A stretch of DNA of 64,000 bases from Capsaspora owczarzaki ATCC 30864. Lineage: Eukaryota; Opisthokonta; Filasterea. Below the pieces are notes generated by a model. It worked only from the letters and a program-made list of their open reading frames with translations, ran no database searches and was not told where the DNA came from. Below are positions 1-10,569 of the stretch, one piece after another. The stretch's first letter is position 1. Each line of letters opens with the position of its first letter. The stretch spans positions 342,358 to 406,357 of the forward strand of contig NW_011887292.1 in the NCBI RefSeq assembly GCF_000151315.2, in the 5' to 3' direction. A program made the translations under genes and the position numbers.

Positions 1-2714
1 CCTCCAGATGCTGATACAACAGAAAAACAAGAGCAAGTGAGAAAGTGTATGCAGGAGAAAATCCACAGCCGAAAAAAAAAAACTGCTCACAGTCAACTCA
101 AAGTCCTTGTTGCCAATTTCGGCGTTGCGGACGCGATCGTAACCAGAGGGCTTGTCTAAATACGCAAAGCAGATATAGTGAGACAGAATTCGAAAAAAAA
201 AATCGACTTGCAAAGAGTCAAAAAGCAAGTGGAAAACTCCACAATCATTCCACTTACTGTACTCTGTCATGACAGAGCCGTAGCGGTAGTACGACAGCTT
301 GTACATGAGGCTGTTGAGCATGGTGGGAGAGCCCTCGCGATCAATGCGGTACTCGCCGTTGGTGGAAAAGTAGTCCTTCTCCTTGATGGTGGGATCGCAC
401 GAGCCGCCGATACGGACCATCCAGAGGAACTTGTTGATATCGTCCGAAGAGTAGCCAGTGAGGGCGCCAAAGATGACGAGGACATAGTCAACGTCGAGCT
501 CGCGCATGATTTCGTAGGCAGTATCTTCGTCGGAGGCCATGGCCTTGCCAACGCGGGCGATGTGGGTGTTGTTCCAGGTGTTGTTGTCGACGAGGACGGT
601 GCGATCGGCCATGGCGGTGATTTGGTAGCCGTAATCCCACCACGACATGATGCGGGCGTCCTTGGGGGTGTTTTGGCGGAGCCAGTAGTAGGCTTCACGG
701 AAGTCGTCGAAAATGACGCGGTCGGCGCCAGAGCCGCGAGCGGCAAGAACGATCGAAGGGGACGAGTACGCCTCGGAGGTGACCCAGGTCGAGTGGAAGA
801 CGTACGAGCCGAGAATAAGGGTCAAGAAGGCCACGGCAATGATGGAAACCTCAGAGCGGCCACGGTAGTTGAGTTGAGCGCCAGTGCTCGACTTCTCCTT
901 CTTGGCCGGCGCAGAGGCGCCAGAGGCAGAGGAGGAGAAGGAAAAGATGACGAGCGGCTCCGACAGGTCAATGTTCTTGATAAAGGCCTGGAGAGTGGTG
1001 GAAATGGCAATGGCGCCGAGCACGCAAGCGACGGGCGCGAGGACGAGCATCAGACGGACCATCACACCGGCAAAGTAGATGCTGGTGACACCGTACAGAA
1101 TGATGAAAATGTTGGCATCAGTCAAGCCCTGGAAGCAGTAGTACAAGCCGACGGGGAAGAGGATGCAGAGGAACTGCAGGTCAAAGAAGAACGAGGCCCA
1201 GGTCGTCGGCTGGTGCTCAGAGACGGAGGCAATGATTGGAATGTTATCCTTGGCGTAGGTGGGGTCGAGCAGCGAGTAAAAGCGGCCAGTGAGGGGGGCG
1301 ATCTTGCCCGAAGCAGTCAGAACGGCGCCGACAGCCAACAAGGCACCACCAATCACGAGAATGACCGAGCGGAACAGAGCGTTGAACTGCTCGGGCGACA
1401 GGTTGGAGCGGACATAGTTGGTGAAGGCGGTGAGCTGGACGAGGCCGAAAACGCCGAGGGCAGCCATGTGCTCGGACGTGAGGACGGGCTGGAAGCCGAC
1501 AAAGTAGATTTGCATGGAGAGAAGCGTGCCCAGGGCGTACATGGTCGAGTAGGCCACATAGACGCGGTGAGAAAAGCGGCCAGTCAGCAGCAGAGTGAGC
1601 ACATGCAGCGGAATGAGGTTGATGATGAAAACATAACCACCCCAAGCGGAAACCATGTAAAAGTAGCCGAGAGCCGACAAGCCAGACCAGAAGAGCGAGC
1701 CAGTCTTGACTGCCTTAATCCACAGCGTGTAGGTGAGCAGGAGGCAGAAAATGGCGATGGCCTCGTTATCGTACGAGCCGGCAACCGAGCGCGAAATGTA
1801 GCCGGGGACGATGGCAATCATGACGGCGGCGACGAGGCCCGCGCTCTTGTCACGGAGCTCCTTGGTCAGATAGTAGGTGACGACGACCGTGAAGCCCGAG
1901 AAGAGCGGTGCAATGAAGACGCACACGTTGCGGATGTCGATCGTAATGTTGATGGCATGCAGAAAGTTGTGGATGATGGCGGCAGTGACCATCAGACCAG
2001 GGTAGATGGTGCCACCGACAATGCGGCCAAGCGGGTACCAAGCCTTGTCATCAAACCAGTTGTTAAAGTTGGCAAAGCCCTCCTCGACGAGGTACTTTGT
2101 CGAGCGGAAGTTAAAGTAAGGGTCGAATTCGTGGATGACCGACTCGAAGCGAATGACGGCGAACAAGCGGACCAAGAAGGCTGGATCACAAGGGTACAAA
2201 AAAAGGGGGGGGGATTCAAGAAGAGACAACCGTAGATCGGAGAGAGGGAGAGAGGGAGAGGTGAGTCGAATGGCGAACAACCAAGCGCAACATGCATTGA
2301 GTTTCAATGGTGAAGAGATTGAAAGCCAAAAAAAAAACAAAAAAAAAATCTCGTCTACTCCACTGTGACGAGCTGCCGATTGAGGGTCACTGTTGCTGGA
2401 AATTGCCGTGCGTTTTGAGAGTGAAAACGCCACACGATTGCCAGTTGACAGCAGCGAAGAACGGATCAAAACGCGGATCAGGAGTGAAGCGGAAACTGAA
2501 AAAAAAAAAAAAAAAAAAGATGCGATCCCAAAATCCCAATCCCCATGCAATGTCAAGGCGCTGTGCAGCCGGGCGTACCAAGCAGCCCAGCAAGACCGAG
2601 GATGGACAGCGTCAGGAGCGTGTCGGCCTGGTTGAGAAAGTCGAGGCTCTTGAACGCTTGCAGGCGTGACGATGCTGCTGCAGCGGGCTTGGATGCAGCG
2701 ACAACGGGAGCCAT
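1..2714 (-). CDS. STT3: STT3, catalytic subunit of oligosaccharyltransferase (3' end outside window)
   Basis: Transfers the lipid-linked oligosaccharide to Asn-X-Ser/Thr in the ER membrane. Exons on the minus strand: 2714-2579, 2180-258, 155-91 and 10-1, then off the left edge. Phases match at every junction. About 711 residues are visible; the human paralogues have 705 (A) and 826 (B). The early acidic motif reads [15 protein letters not shown] just after exon 2 begins. The signature WWDYGYQ is at residues 559-565, followed by [16 protein letters not shown]. The C-terminal part reads [20 protein letters not shown] and then HLE, as in STT3 proteins. The middle is strongly hydrophobic, as expected for a multipass protein. 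The ATG at 2714 opens a short Ala-rich leader before the first membrane segment. The A or B type cannot be assigned. The intron before the last full exon and the one after it are short (102 and 80 nt). Confidence 0.95.
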
Positions 2715-3141
2715 TGGAAAAGAGCAAAGAAAAGGAAAGCGCAAAGGAAAAAACACGAATGGGTTCAATCAAAATGCAAAAATCAACAACAACACTCGAC
2801 AAACGACAAACTGCAACCCATGTACAACTCCTCCCCCACTCAACGACCCAATCTGATTTCTAGTCCTCGTTCCCACGCGTCTCAGCAACAGCATTGATGT
2901 TCGTCAAACAGTGTATTGAGAGGTAGATGTTTGCGATTGAGACGCTGAGAATTGAAGCGCGAAAGCGTTGAGCGCTTTAGCTCGATCAATGGAAAGCAGA
3001 TGGCGCTATATTCGAGATGTTGGAACCTGTTGGTCGTGTTTACATGAACCACAAAGCGCCATGGAAAGGGCGTTGGACTCTTAAAGAGATGAATCCGGGT
3101 TTGAATCTCGACAGCGGAAGCAATGAGACAGTTTCGAACAA
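2715..3141. other. Intergenic: STT3 upstream region / OLD-nuclease 3' flank
   Basis: No convincing gene. It holds the upstream region of STT3 and the downstream region of the nuclease gene. A short stretch at about 3070-3115 looks like tRNA B-box sequence but does not fold into a complete tRNA. Confidence 0.5.
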
Positions 3142-5184
3142 TCACTCAGGCTCAACCTCTGAGAGACAGTTTAGAAGAGTCTCTACAGTTTGGTCGAGCA
3201 GGGCTTGGACTTTGGGGTGGAGACATTTCGTCCTGTCAATCATCTCGTCGGTGCTCATCGGCGTTCCGTCAGGTCCACGCACCATTGCCTCCTTGCCATG
3301 CACCATCTTGACGTACGTGGTCCAAAAGCCAACAGGATCGAATGAGCTTGACGAAGCGTCGTCGCTCTGCTTGTCATGCATTGCAGTCCAAACTTCCTCC
3401 GGATCGTTCGAGCTGGCGTTCAAAGGAAGTCGCAGCTTCGGGAAAAGTCGGTCTGTTGCAGAAGTGGAGGCACTGGCAACACTCAAAGCCTGGCGTGCCT
3501 TCTGGAACAGCTCGTGCTTTTCTTGCTTGGTAAACTGGCCAAACTCGTCGCTGGAAAGCGCGTTGAGCTCTTCAAAGGTCATGCCACTGATCTCTTCCTT
3601 TGTTCGCTGCTTTTGCTCTGCTTTGATCGGCATTGTTGAAGGCTCCGGACCCACCTCCTTGAGCATGCTCTTGAATGAGTTTACAAAGTACAGCTTGTGC
3701 CCGACAAGCACTTTGATGGCCTTGTGGCGCAGCTCATATGCCTCCTCGGCACGCTCGAGCATTTCACTCAAGATCAGATACGACTCGACGCACGGCAGTT
3801 GCGTGTAGACGACAGAGGAGCCAACATGTTTAGTCATCCGCTTCTGAGCGTCAGCCAGGTCGGACGAGGCGGCGTACATGTCGCTGTCGCTCAGAAACAC
3901 GTGTTTGAGATTGGCTTGCCTCAGGATGTGGGAGACGCCCTCCTTCTTGACAGCACCAGCTGTGGTCATGAACTGAAACTTCTCGCCGAGCTCGGTGTAC
4001 TTGCCGTAGAACTTTTGGTCGTTCACGCCCTCGAGCACGAGCAGAGGCATGTTGTTGTTCTTGACCTGGCTGAGTGCGTTGAGGACTGGGAAGAGGGACT
4101 GCTGGTTCTGCTCGTCCGTGGGCAGTTCGCCTGTCAGCTCGACGGCCTTGCCATCCGGAGTGAGGAACAAAACCTCACGCTTGGTGTTCAGCCGCGGCTC
4201 GATGATGGCGCGCGAGTTGGTCGCGACAATGAGCTGAATGTTGTGCTGGGCGCACGTGCTGACGAGAAACTCGTAGAGCTTGGCCGTCACATTTTCATAG
4301 AGCAGTGCCTCGAGCTCGTCGATGAGGAAGATGCGCTGCGCGAAGGTGTTCGAGTCGTGCTGAATGTTCTTTCCGCGCGCGTCGTCTTGGGCAGCCTTGA
4401 TGGTTGCGGCTTCCGTCAGATGGTAGAGAAGCGTCAGAATGGCAATAATCTTTTGCAGCGAGCCGGCGCAGGCACCAATGTCAAGGGTGACGCCGTTCTC
4501 GGTGACAGTGGCCGTGACCGGACCATCGACGCCGTCGCGAACCGCAGAGACGGTGGCTTGAAGACCGAGGTGACGGAGCCCATCGTTCACAAAGTCTTTT
4601 GCCTGAAACAGCCGGGGGCGCAGATGCTGGACACCGGCAGTCAAGAACATCTTGGCTCTAGTCCGCTCTTCCGACAGGGCTCCCCACTGATACATCGATG
4701 GCATGAAGGCGAAGCGGATTGGGGCGAGCGACTGGTGGTTGTCGGGTTTGTCTTGAAGCAGCCCTTTGTCCAGCGAATACTCCAGCATCACGTTCTCGTT
4801 GGTGTGATGGTACGTGGTATCGTGGAACGTGCCAGTCAGGGTGAATTTCTTGTTTGGCGCGCCGACGCGAACGAGCGTATCTGGCGACTGATACTTATTT
4901 CTAAAAAACCGATCACCAAAGAGGTCTTCCAGCTCATCTTCGAATCGGAAAACATCCTTGCTGAAGTGCTTGGAGCTGGGGACACGAGCGTTGTGGCCGC
5001 GCAGGAAGATGAGAATCGCCCAGAGGATTTGCGTCTTGCCCGAGCCGTTCGCGCCCACGATAATCTTGGGGCTGGGCGTCAGGGTGAAAGTTATGTCCTC
5101 GAACTTTTTGAAGTTCTGGAGGCGGAGCTGGTGCAGACTGGGAGTCGGTGATGCAATACAGACAAAGTGAGCGATTGTGCACAA
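3142..5184 (-). CDS. OLD-family protein: AAA/ABC-type ATPase with C-terminal TOPRIM nuclease domain
   Basis: A 680-residue open frame without introns. The N-terminal part is an SMC/RecF-like ATPase: Walker A GANGSGKT at 44-51, a signature-like GSLQ segment near 241, and Walker B IFLIDE at 285-290. It is followed by a TOPRIM domain, with the catalytic Glu in LVLEGVND at 382-389 and the acidic pair in LSDSDMY at 431-437. This order defines the OLD (overcoming lysogenization defect) nucleases, best known from bacteria, phages and defence systems. A role in DNA cleavage or repair is inferred from the family only. The C-terminal 200 residues are not recognised. The first ATG gives MCTIAHF; an alternative is a short first exon near 5320-5274 (MPRVLAV) spliced to the Leu-His-Gln segment with matching phase. 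Codon use resembles the neighbours, so any transfer would be old. Confidence 0.85.
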   Translation of the reverse strand: MCTIAHFVCIASPTPSLHQLRLQNFKKFEDITFTLTPSPKIIVGANGSGKTQILWAILIFLRGHNARVPSSKHFSKDVFRFEDELEDLFGDRFFRNKYQSPDTLVRVGAPNKKFTLTGTFHDTTYHHTNENVMLEYSLDKGLLQDKPDNHQSLAPIRFAFMPSMYQWGALSEERTRAKMFLTAGVQHLRPRLFQAKDFVNDGLRHLGLQATVSAVRDGVDGPVTATVTENGVTLDIGACAGSLQKIIAILTLLYHLTEAATIKAAQDDARGKNIQHDSNTFAQRIFLIDELEALLYENVTAKLYEFLVSTCAQHNIQLIVATNSRAIIEPRLNTKREVLFLTPDGKAVELTGELPTDEQNQQSLFPVLNALSQVKNNNMPLLVLEGVNDQKFYGKYTELGEKFQFMTTAGAVKKEGVSHILRQANLKHVFLSDSDMYAASSDLADAQKRMTKHVGSSVVYTQLPCVESYLILSEMLERAEEAYELRHKAIKVLVGHKLYFVNSFKSMLKEVGPEPSTMPIKAEQKQRTKEEISGMTFEELNALSSDEFGQFTKQEKHELFQKARQALSVASASTSATDRLFPKLRLPLNASSNDPEEVWTAMHDKQSDDASSSSFDPVGFWTTYVKMVHGKEAMVRGPDGTPMSTDEMIDRTKCLHPKVQALLDQTVETLLNCLSEVEPE

Positions 5185-6402
5185 AGGTCTTCTTCGAACT
5201 GCACTCCGGACGAGTCACAATGATGCAAACATCATCACTACACATACCGAAACTCTGGCCGCGTTTCTACTTGAGTGGACGAATCCAGGGAAGGCGGCAC
5301 ACCGCCAAGACTCGAGGCATTTCGACATTGCTGCGCAAACGGGCGCGCGGCTCGCGCTACCGCAGATGATTCGGCAGATGTCTCGTTGGAGAGTGCGTGG
5401 AGCGTGCGCTCGGTGCCAGACGACACGCTTTGCATTAATAAAGGCGCGAAAGTGCAGGCTGCTGAAAGACTGGCTTTCGGCCTGCTCTTTGCCGAGACAT
5501 ATCGCAGCGGCATCGCAAGCGCAGTAGAGTTGCATCCAAGTCTGTAGCTCTTTGATGACAAGGCGAGGGAAGCAATGCGATGCGGCACAGCAAAGATCGC
5601 ACCGCCAACCATCGAATTCCGTGTAAACATTTCGGCAAACGACTGAGATGCTGTGCCACTGTTGCCACTGTTTGTCGCGATCGCTGATCTCACTTACTCT
5701 TACAGAACAGAACGCAGCAGTACAGATCGAGAGAGTCTGGCTCGCCGTCGACGAACTTGGCAAGTCTTCAACGGTCGTGTACTTGCCTATGAAGAGTCAA
5801 AGAACAACAAGGACCTGGGCGCGGCGAGCCTGTGGTCGAGAATGCGCATCAGCAAGATGTCATCTCAACACAGCGTCTTCCGTTATGATGCAGCTCGATC
5901 AAAAGAACCAAACTCACCATAAGCGACACGATGCCGAAAAACAACAAAAATCACTTTGACCTGTCGGTTGAATCAGTCTGTTATGGTTTTTTTCCGTTTT
6001 TGCGATGAGTTTGGCCGGTTGTCAAGCAGAGGACTCGCCTGGAGGTCACGTCGATAAGCGTGGCAGAACCGTAGGTGGGCCGAGACCTGTTTTAGTGTTC
6101 CCCTCTCGTCTTCTCCACGAACTCTTTTGAACGAACTGGTTCTGTGCTGCCGGGAGTGGCGAGAGTCATGAGGGTGAGACCACTTTGCCCTCAAAGGTGT
6201 CTCGGCAGTTGCTCGCCATTTTGTTTTCCTTTGTTTTTTCTTTTGCCGACCTGACGTGCTTGAAATTTTTCACCGCAGTGGCGCCATGCTTTGACAGCCT
6301 GTGACGATAGCAAACATTGTTCTAACCTTGGATTTTTGTTCAGTTTATTTCCGCTGACATGTGCCAGATGAATACACTCTCAATCATCAACCACAGAGCA
6401 GT
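5185..6402. other. Region without a confident gene between OLD nuclease and kinase
   Basis: About 1.2 kb. Several overlapping frames stay open at 5215-5763 on both strands, but none shows a known domain. The segment 5320-5274 could be a first exon of the nuclease gene. The part next to 6402 is the 3' flank of the kinase. A short coding gene cannot be excluded at about 5650-5920, but no consistent exon chain was found. Confidence 0.4.
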
Positions 6403-7572
6403 TCACTGAACAAAAGTCTGGTTGAACGTGCCTTCTTGAAACGAAGTCGGAGGGACTCGGCAAATCATGCACTTGTCTTGACGCTGTATCATCCATTGAG
6501 CACACGCAACGCAGACGCATGCGTGGTAGCACGGCATCAGCTTGGCATTGGTCGGGGCGTTGAAGCAGACCAAACACTCACGATCGCTGCCTGCAACAGC
6601 CTCTTCCTCATTTGCTCCTGCAGCTTCTTTCCCAGACAATCGCCTCAGAATTTCGCCAAACGATGGTCGGTCAACTCGTACGGTTTCGAGGCAATCAGAA
6701 GCAAGCTCCGCCATGGCTTGTGCCGCCTCCTTGTCCTGAATGCTCCAGTCAATCGCCTTGTCAAGCACCGCATCAACTTTACGGCTCTTTTTAAGCTCGC
6801 GTCGAACGTTGGCCATCAGATTGAGGCTGGGCGGCTGTCCAGTAACGAGCTCAAGCAGAATCATGCCGTACGAGTACACATCCGTTTTGATGGAAACCTT
6901 GCCTTCGTGCTGGTACTCTGGGCAAATATAAAGAAGAGTTCCTTGAACAGTCTGGGTATGAACGTAGCTTTGTCCGTCCACTTGCATCGGCGCAGAGCGC
7001 GTCAAACCGAAATCGGCGACTTTTGCGTTGAACTGAGCGTCCAGCAACACATTGTCCGTCTTGAGATCCAGGTGGAACAGCGGCTGTCGCGGAATGGCAG
7101 TCTGGACAAAGTGCATAGCATTTGCAATACTTGTGGCAATGTTTCGGCGCTGATCCCAACTCAATGCAGGCGTGCCACCCTTGCGATCGAGACGATCACG
7201 AACAGAACCGTTTGCCATCAACTCGAAGGCCAGGCAGCGCTCGTTGCCTTCCTGAGCATAGCACATGATGGTGACGATATTCGGGTGGCGGAAACGCGAT
7301 AGGGCTTCTAGCTCTGACTCGAACTGAGCGACGCCTTGGTTCGAACCCGCTGCAAGCCGTTTGACCGCAACGGGCTGACCACTCCAGACACCAGAGTAGA
7401 CGTGGCCAAATCCACCTGCGCCGATGCGCTTGGACTCTGAAAACTGCGCTGTTGCTTGCGACAGAACTTGCAACGGCACTCGCGGAATGCCAGAGTTGAT
7501 GGGGTTGGTGGTTTGCTGAGCTAGTTCCAATTGAGCAATACGCGCCTGGAGCTGGCGAACATCCTGAGACAT
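6403..7572 (-). CDS. TKL/IRAK-like protein kinase with C-terminal RING finger
   Basis: A 389-residue protein if started at the ATG at 7572. A short coiled coil (DVRQLQARIAQLEL) precedes the kinase domain. The glycine loop GAGGFGHV is at 51-58 and the VAVK lysine at 71. The catalytic loop reads HLDLKTDN at 167-174, so the usual HRD arginine is Leu. DFG is at 187-189 and the APE-like motif reads CPE at 217-219. The domain is closest to receptor-like/IRAK kinases of the TKL group. A C3HC4 RING follows (CLVC at 333-336, CYH at 348-350, CVAC at 354-357, CMIC at 368-371), suggesting ubiquitin-ligase activity. The frame stays open upstream to a splice acceptor at about 7695. Upstream of that intron (donor at about 7757, gtgagt) lies a segment with no ATG, so either the 5' UTR is spliced or the N-terminus is longer. 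Confidence 0.85.
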   Translation of the reverse strand: MSQDVRQLQARIAQLELAQQTTNPINSGIPRVPLQVLSQATAQFSESKRIGAGGFGHVYSGVWSGQPVAVKRLAAGSNQGVAQFESELEALSRFRHPNIVTIMCYAQEGNERCLAFELMANGSVRDRLDRKGGTPALSWDQRRNIATSIANAMHFVQTAIPRQPLFHLDLKTDNVLLDAQFNAKVADFGLTRSAPMQVDGQSYVHTQTVQGTLLYICPEYQHEGKVSIKTDVYSYGMILLELVTGQPPSLNLMANVRRELKKSRKVDAVLDKAIDWSIQDKEAAQAMAELASDCLETVRVDRPSFGEILRRLSGKEAAGANEEEAVAGSDRECLVCFNAPTNAKLMPCYHACVCVACAQWMIQRQDKCMICRVPPTSFQEGTFNQTFVQ

Positions 7573-7887
7573 TGAATCAGACGTGGGAAGAGGCGAGCTG
7601 GGGGTATCCGATAGGTGGGCAGTTTTCGTTGAGATGACGGATGGACTCGCAGGAGGGGTGGCATCTTGAAAGCTGCCTCGCTGACTCTCGGCCCTGGAAT
7701 GAAGCAAGTCAGAACGACGTTCAACTCATAAACACCCACAAGACAAGTGAAACTCACGAGAACTCGCAAGTTTTGGGAACGCTTTGGGATAAAAGCTGAG
7801 CAGCACTTGAGGAGATCTGGTTGTTTGATAGACTATTGCAAGCAGAAACACGGGACAATATTTTTTCAACAAATGTTCAATATTTGG

Positions 7888-10569
7888 TTAGTTCAAGGTG
7901 CTGCATTGCTTTCTTCCGTGTAGACCCGCGCACCCATCAACCCTGTATCACGATGGGAACGTACGAGAGTTTCGACAGGGTCGCCTTGTTCCGAAGCGCA
8001 GATCCGATCGCATGCGCTCCCGCGTCTCCGATTTGATTGTCGTTCATCCTATGTCAGACCAACATCAGAAGCAAGCCATAGTTGAGCAAGGCTGGAGATG
8101 CAAGGCCAGAAGTGCGACCACGATACCTAAAGTCCGTCAGCGCGCTCAATGTTTGCAGCCCTTCGGCGATGGCACGAGCTCCAGTATCACCAATCTTGTT
8201 CCTGTGCAAGCTGTATCGAATCCGCTCCAGTAAGGACAGTGCGACCAATAACCCCGGTGATAGCACCAGAACCTACTAGAGGATGGACAAGTTGGCCTTG
8301 TTCCGGAGAGTAGATCCGATCGCCTGTGCTCCCGCGTCACCGATGTGATTGGTTTGCATCCTATATCAGACAACCATCAGAAGCACGCCAGAATCGAGCA
8401 AAGCTGGAGATGCGACGGAAGGTCAAACGCGGCACTACAGTACCCGAGCTCGGTCAGAGCAGTAGCCGTCTGCAGGCTTTCTGCGATGGCTTGAGCTCCA
8501 GTGTCACCAATCTTGTTATTGCTCAAGCTGTACCAAAGCCGGTCAAATTAGAGCCGCGCATCCAATGCCTTGTGACAGCACCAAGAACGTACGACAGTCT
8601 GGACAAGTTGGCCTTATTCCGCAGCGCAGCTGCGATCGCTTGCGCCCCCGCGTGGCCGATTCGATTCGAGTCCATCCTAAGTCATACAAACATCAGAAGC
8701 AAGCCATCGTGAGCGACGCTGGCGACACGACTCAAAGTCCCGCGTGCGCACCACTTTACCCGAGTCGCGTCAGTGCTGTCGACACCTGCAACCCTTCAGC
8801 GACAGCACGAGCTCCGGCATCGCCAACCTTGTTCTCGTCCAAGCTGTATCAAGTTGGTCACATTAGAGCAGCGCATGCAAGAGCCCCTCTGCACCACCAG
8901 AACGTACTAGAGGATTGACAGGTTGGCTTTGTTCCGGAGAGTGGATGCGATCGCCTGTGCTCCCGCGTCGCCGATTTGATTGGTGTTCATCCTAGCTCAA
9001 ACACGCATCAGAGGCAAGCCACTCTCTTGAGTAAAGTTGGAGATGACGCCAAAGCGAGAACCTGCAACTATAAATACCTCAGGTCAATGAGCGCGGTCGA
9101 CATCTGCATGCCTTCAGCAATGGCAATAGCGCCGGAATCACCAATCCTGTTGCTGTTCAAGCTGCGGCAATCCAGTCAAAATTAGAGCGCGCTCAAGAGG
9201 CACAGTACAACAACCAGAACGCACTAGAGGAGGGACAGGTTGGCCTTGTTCCGGAGAGCGGTTCCGATCGCCTGTGCTCCCGCATCGCCAATTTGATTGG
9301 CGTTCATCCTGCATCAGACAAGTATCAGTGACATGCGGTGTTTCAGACAAGCTGGGAATGCGACTCAACGTCAACAGTGCGACCACAGTACCTGAGCTCG
9401 GTCAGCGCAGTCGTCGTCTGCAAGCCGTCAGCGATAGCACGAGCGCCGGTATCACCAATCGTGTTCTTGTCCAAGCTGCAATCAAAATCGGCCGAATTAG
9501 AACGTGCCCAATAGACGCGTTACAGCACCTGAACGTACTAGAGTCCAGTCAGGCTCGCCTTGTTCCGCAGCACAGACCCGATCGCCTGTGCTCCCGCGTC
9601 GCCGACTAGATTGGCGCGCATCCTATGTCAGACAAACATGAGAAGCAAGACGTTCCTGAGCGATGCTGGAGACGAGACCAAAAGAGCAAGCGTGCGACCA
9701 CAACAATTACCCGAGTTTGGTCAGTGTAGTCGACGTCTTCAATCCCTCTGCGATGGCACGAGCTCCAGCATCACCAATCTTATTACTCTCCAAGCTGCAT
9801 CATAGTTGCGCATGTGAGAGTCTTGTGAAGAATCAAATCTGCGACACCACCAGAACGTACTGGAGAAGAGACAGCTTCGCCTTGTCCCGAAGCGCAGGTC
9901 CGATCGCCTGCGCACCGGCGTCGCCGATTTGATTGGTGTGCATCCTACCTCAAACGAAACATCAGAAACAAGCCACTCGTGAGCGAAACTGGAGATGCGA
10001 CCAACAGTCAAAAACGTTCGACTGTACCCGAGCTGAGTCAGCGCAGTGGACGTCTGCAGGCCTTCAGCGATGGCGCGAGCTCCAGTTTCTCCGATTTTGT
10101 TATTGCTGAGGCTGTAATGTATCACTCAAGTGAGATCCGTGCGCCCAAGAACCTCCCCGGCTCTCATGACAGCACCCAGAACGTACAGGAGAACAGATAG
10201 CTTTGTCTTTTTCCGAAGCGCAGCTCCGATTGCCTGTGCCCCCGCGTCGCCAATCTGGTTGTCACTCAAACTACAGACAGTAGTTGACACAATTTCGTGT
10301 CAGATCTCGTCCTTGAGTGACTTCATTTTCGAGCGACTGACTGCCTTACTCAAGCATCTGCAAATTGCGATTCTCCTTGAGACCCTCGGCAATCACGACA
10401 GCAGTTTCATCGGCAATCCCTGAGCTTTTGAGGCTTTCGTGCCAAACAAGTCAGCGCAAAGTTTTACGACCACGCCTGGGGTCTTCTTGGACGATACCTA
10501 CTTGACCCAACTGTAAGACTTGGCGATTTCAAACAGCTCGCGCTGCCGTGGTGTGCGTGCGGAGGCCAT
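7888..10569 (-). CDS. Leucine-rich-repeat (ribonuclease-inhibitor type) protein with one repeat per 84-nt exon
   Basis: Eighteen exons encode 474 residues. Exon 1 is 10569-10502 (MASARTPRQRELFEIAKSYS). Sixteen exons of exactly 84 nt follow, starting at 10433, 10270, 10111, 9944, 9794, 9622, 9475, 9308, 9161, 8991, 8843, 8676, 8527, 8360, 8210 and 8048. The last, 7900-7888, holds T-L-N-stop. All introns are phase 2. Each 84-nt exon is one 28-residue repeat. From exon 4 on, two types alternate: LxxNKIGDTGARAIAEGLQT and MxxNQIGDAGAQAIGxALRN. Repeats of this type (RNI-like, as in NLRC3 and RNase inhibitor) form horseshoe protein-binding surfaces. No signal peptide, membrane segment or effector domain is visible, so the partner is unknown. 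The gene ends about 130 bp upstream of the kinase's putative first exon on the same strand. Confidence 0.9.
7963..10113 (-). repeat. Tandem array of about 317-bp units (two LRR exons plus two introns)
   Basis: Exons of the IGDTGARAIAEGL type begin at 10111, 9794, 9475, 9161, 8843, 8527 and 8210, spaced 317, 319, 314, 318, 316 and 317 bp. Intron starts after the other exon type are also alike (gtacgttctgg or close variants at most copies). The unit of duplication was therefore exon-intron-exon-intron, not the coding repeat alone. Confidence 0.9.

Noticed and set aside
178-2235. 685-codon plus-strand ORF
   Set aside because: It is the exact antisense of STT3 exon 2. The minus strand carries WWDYGYQ and other STT3 motifs; the opposite frame stays open because of GC-rich third positions.
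3060-3125. tRNA-like sequence (gcgttggactctt...gggtttgaatctc)
   Set aside because: It resembles a B box and part of an anticodon arm, but the acceptor and anticodon stems do not pair. At best a degenerate tRNA fragment.
3697-5151. 484-codon plus-strand ORF
   Set aside because: Antisense shadow of the OLD-type nuclease, with no domain of its own.
7880-10400. Short tandem ORFs read as several small LRR genes
   Set aside because: The 84-nt exons share phase and splice sites throughout, so they form one gene.
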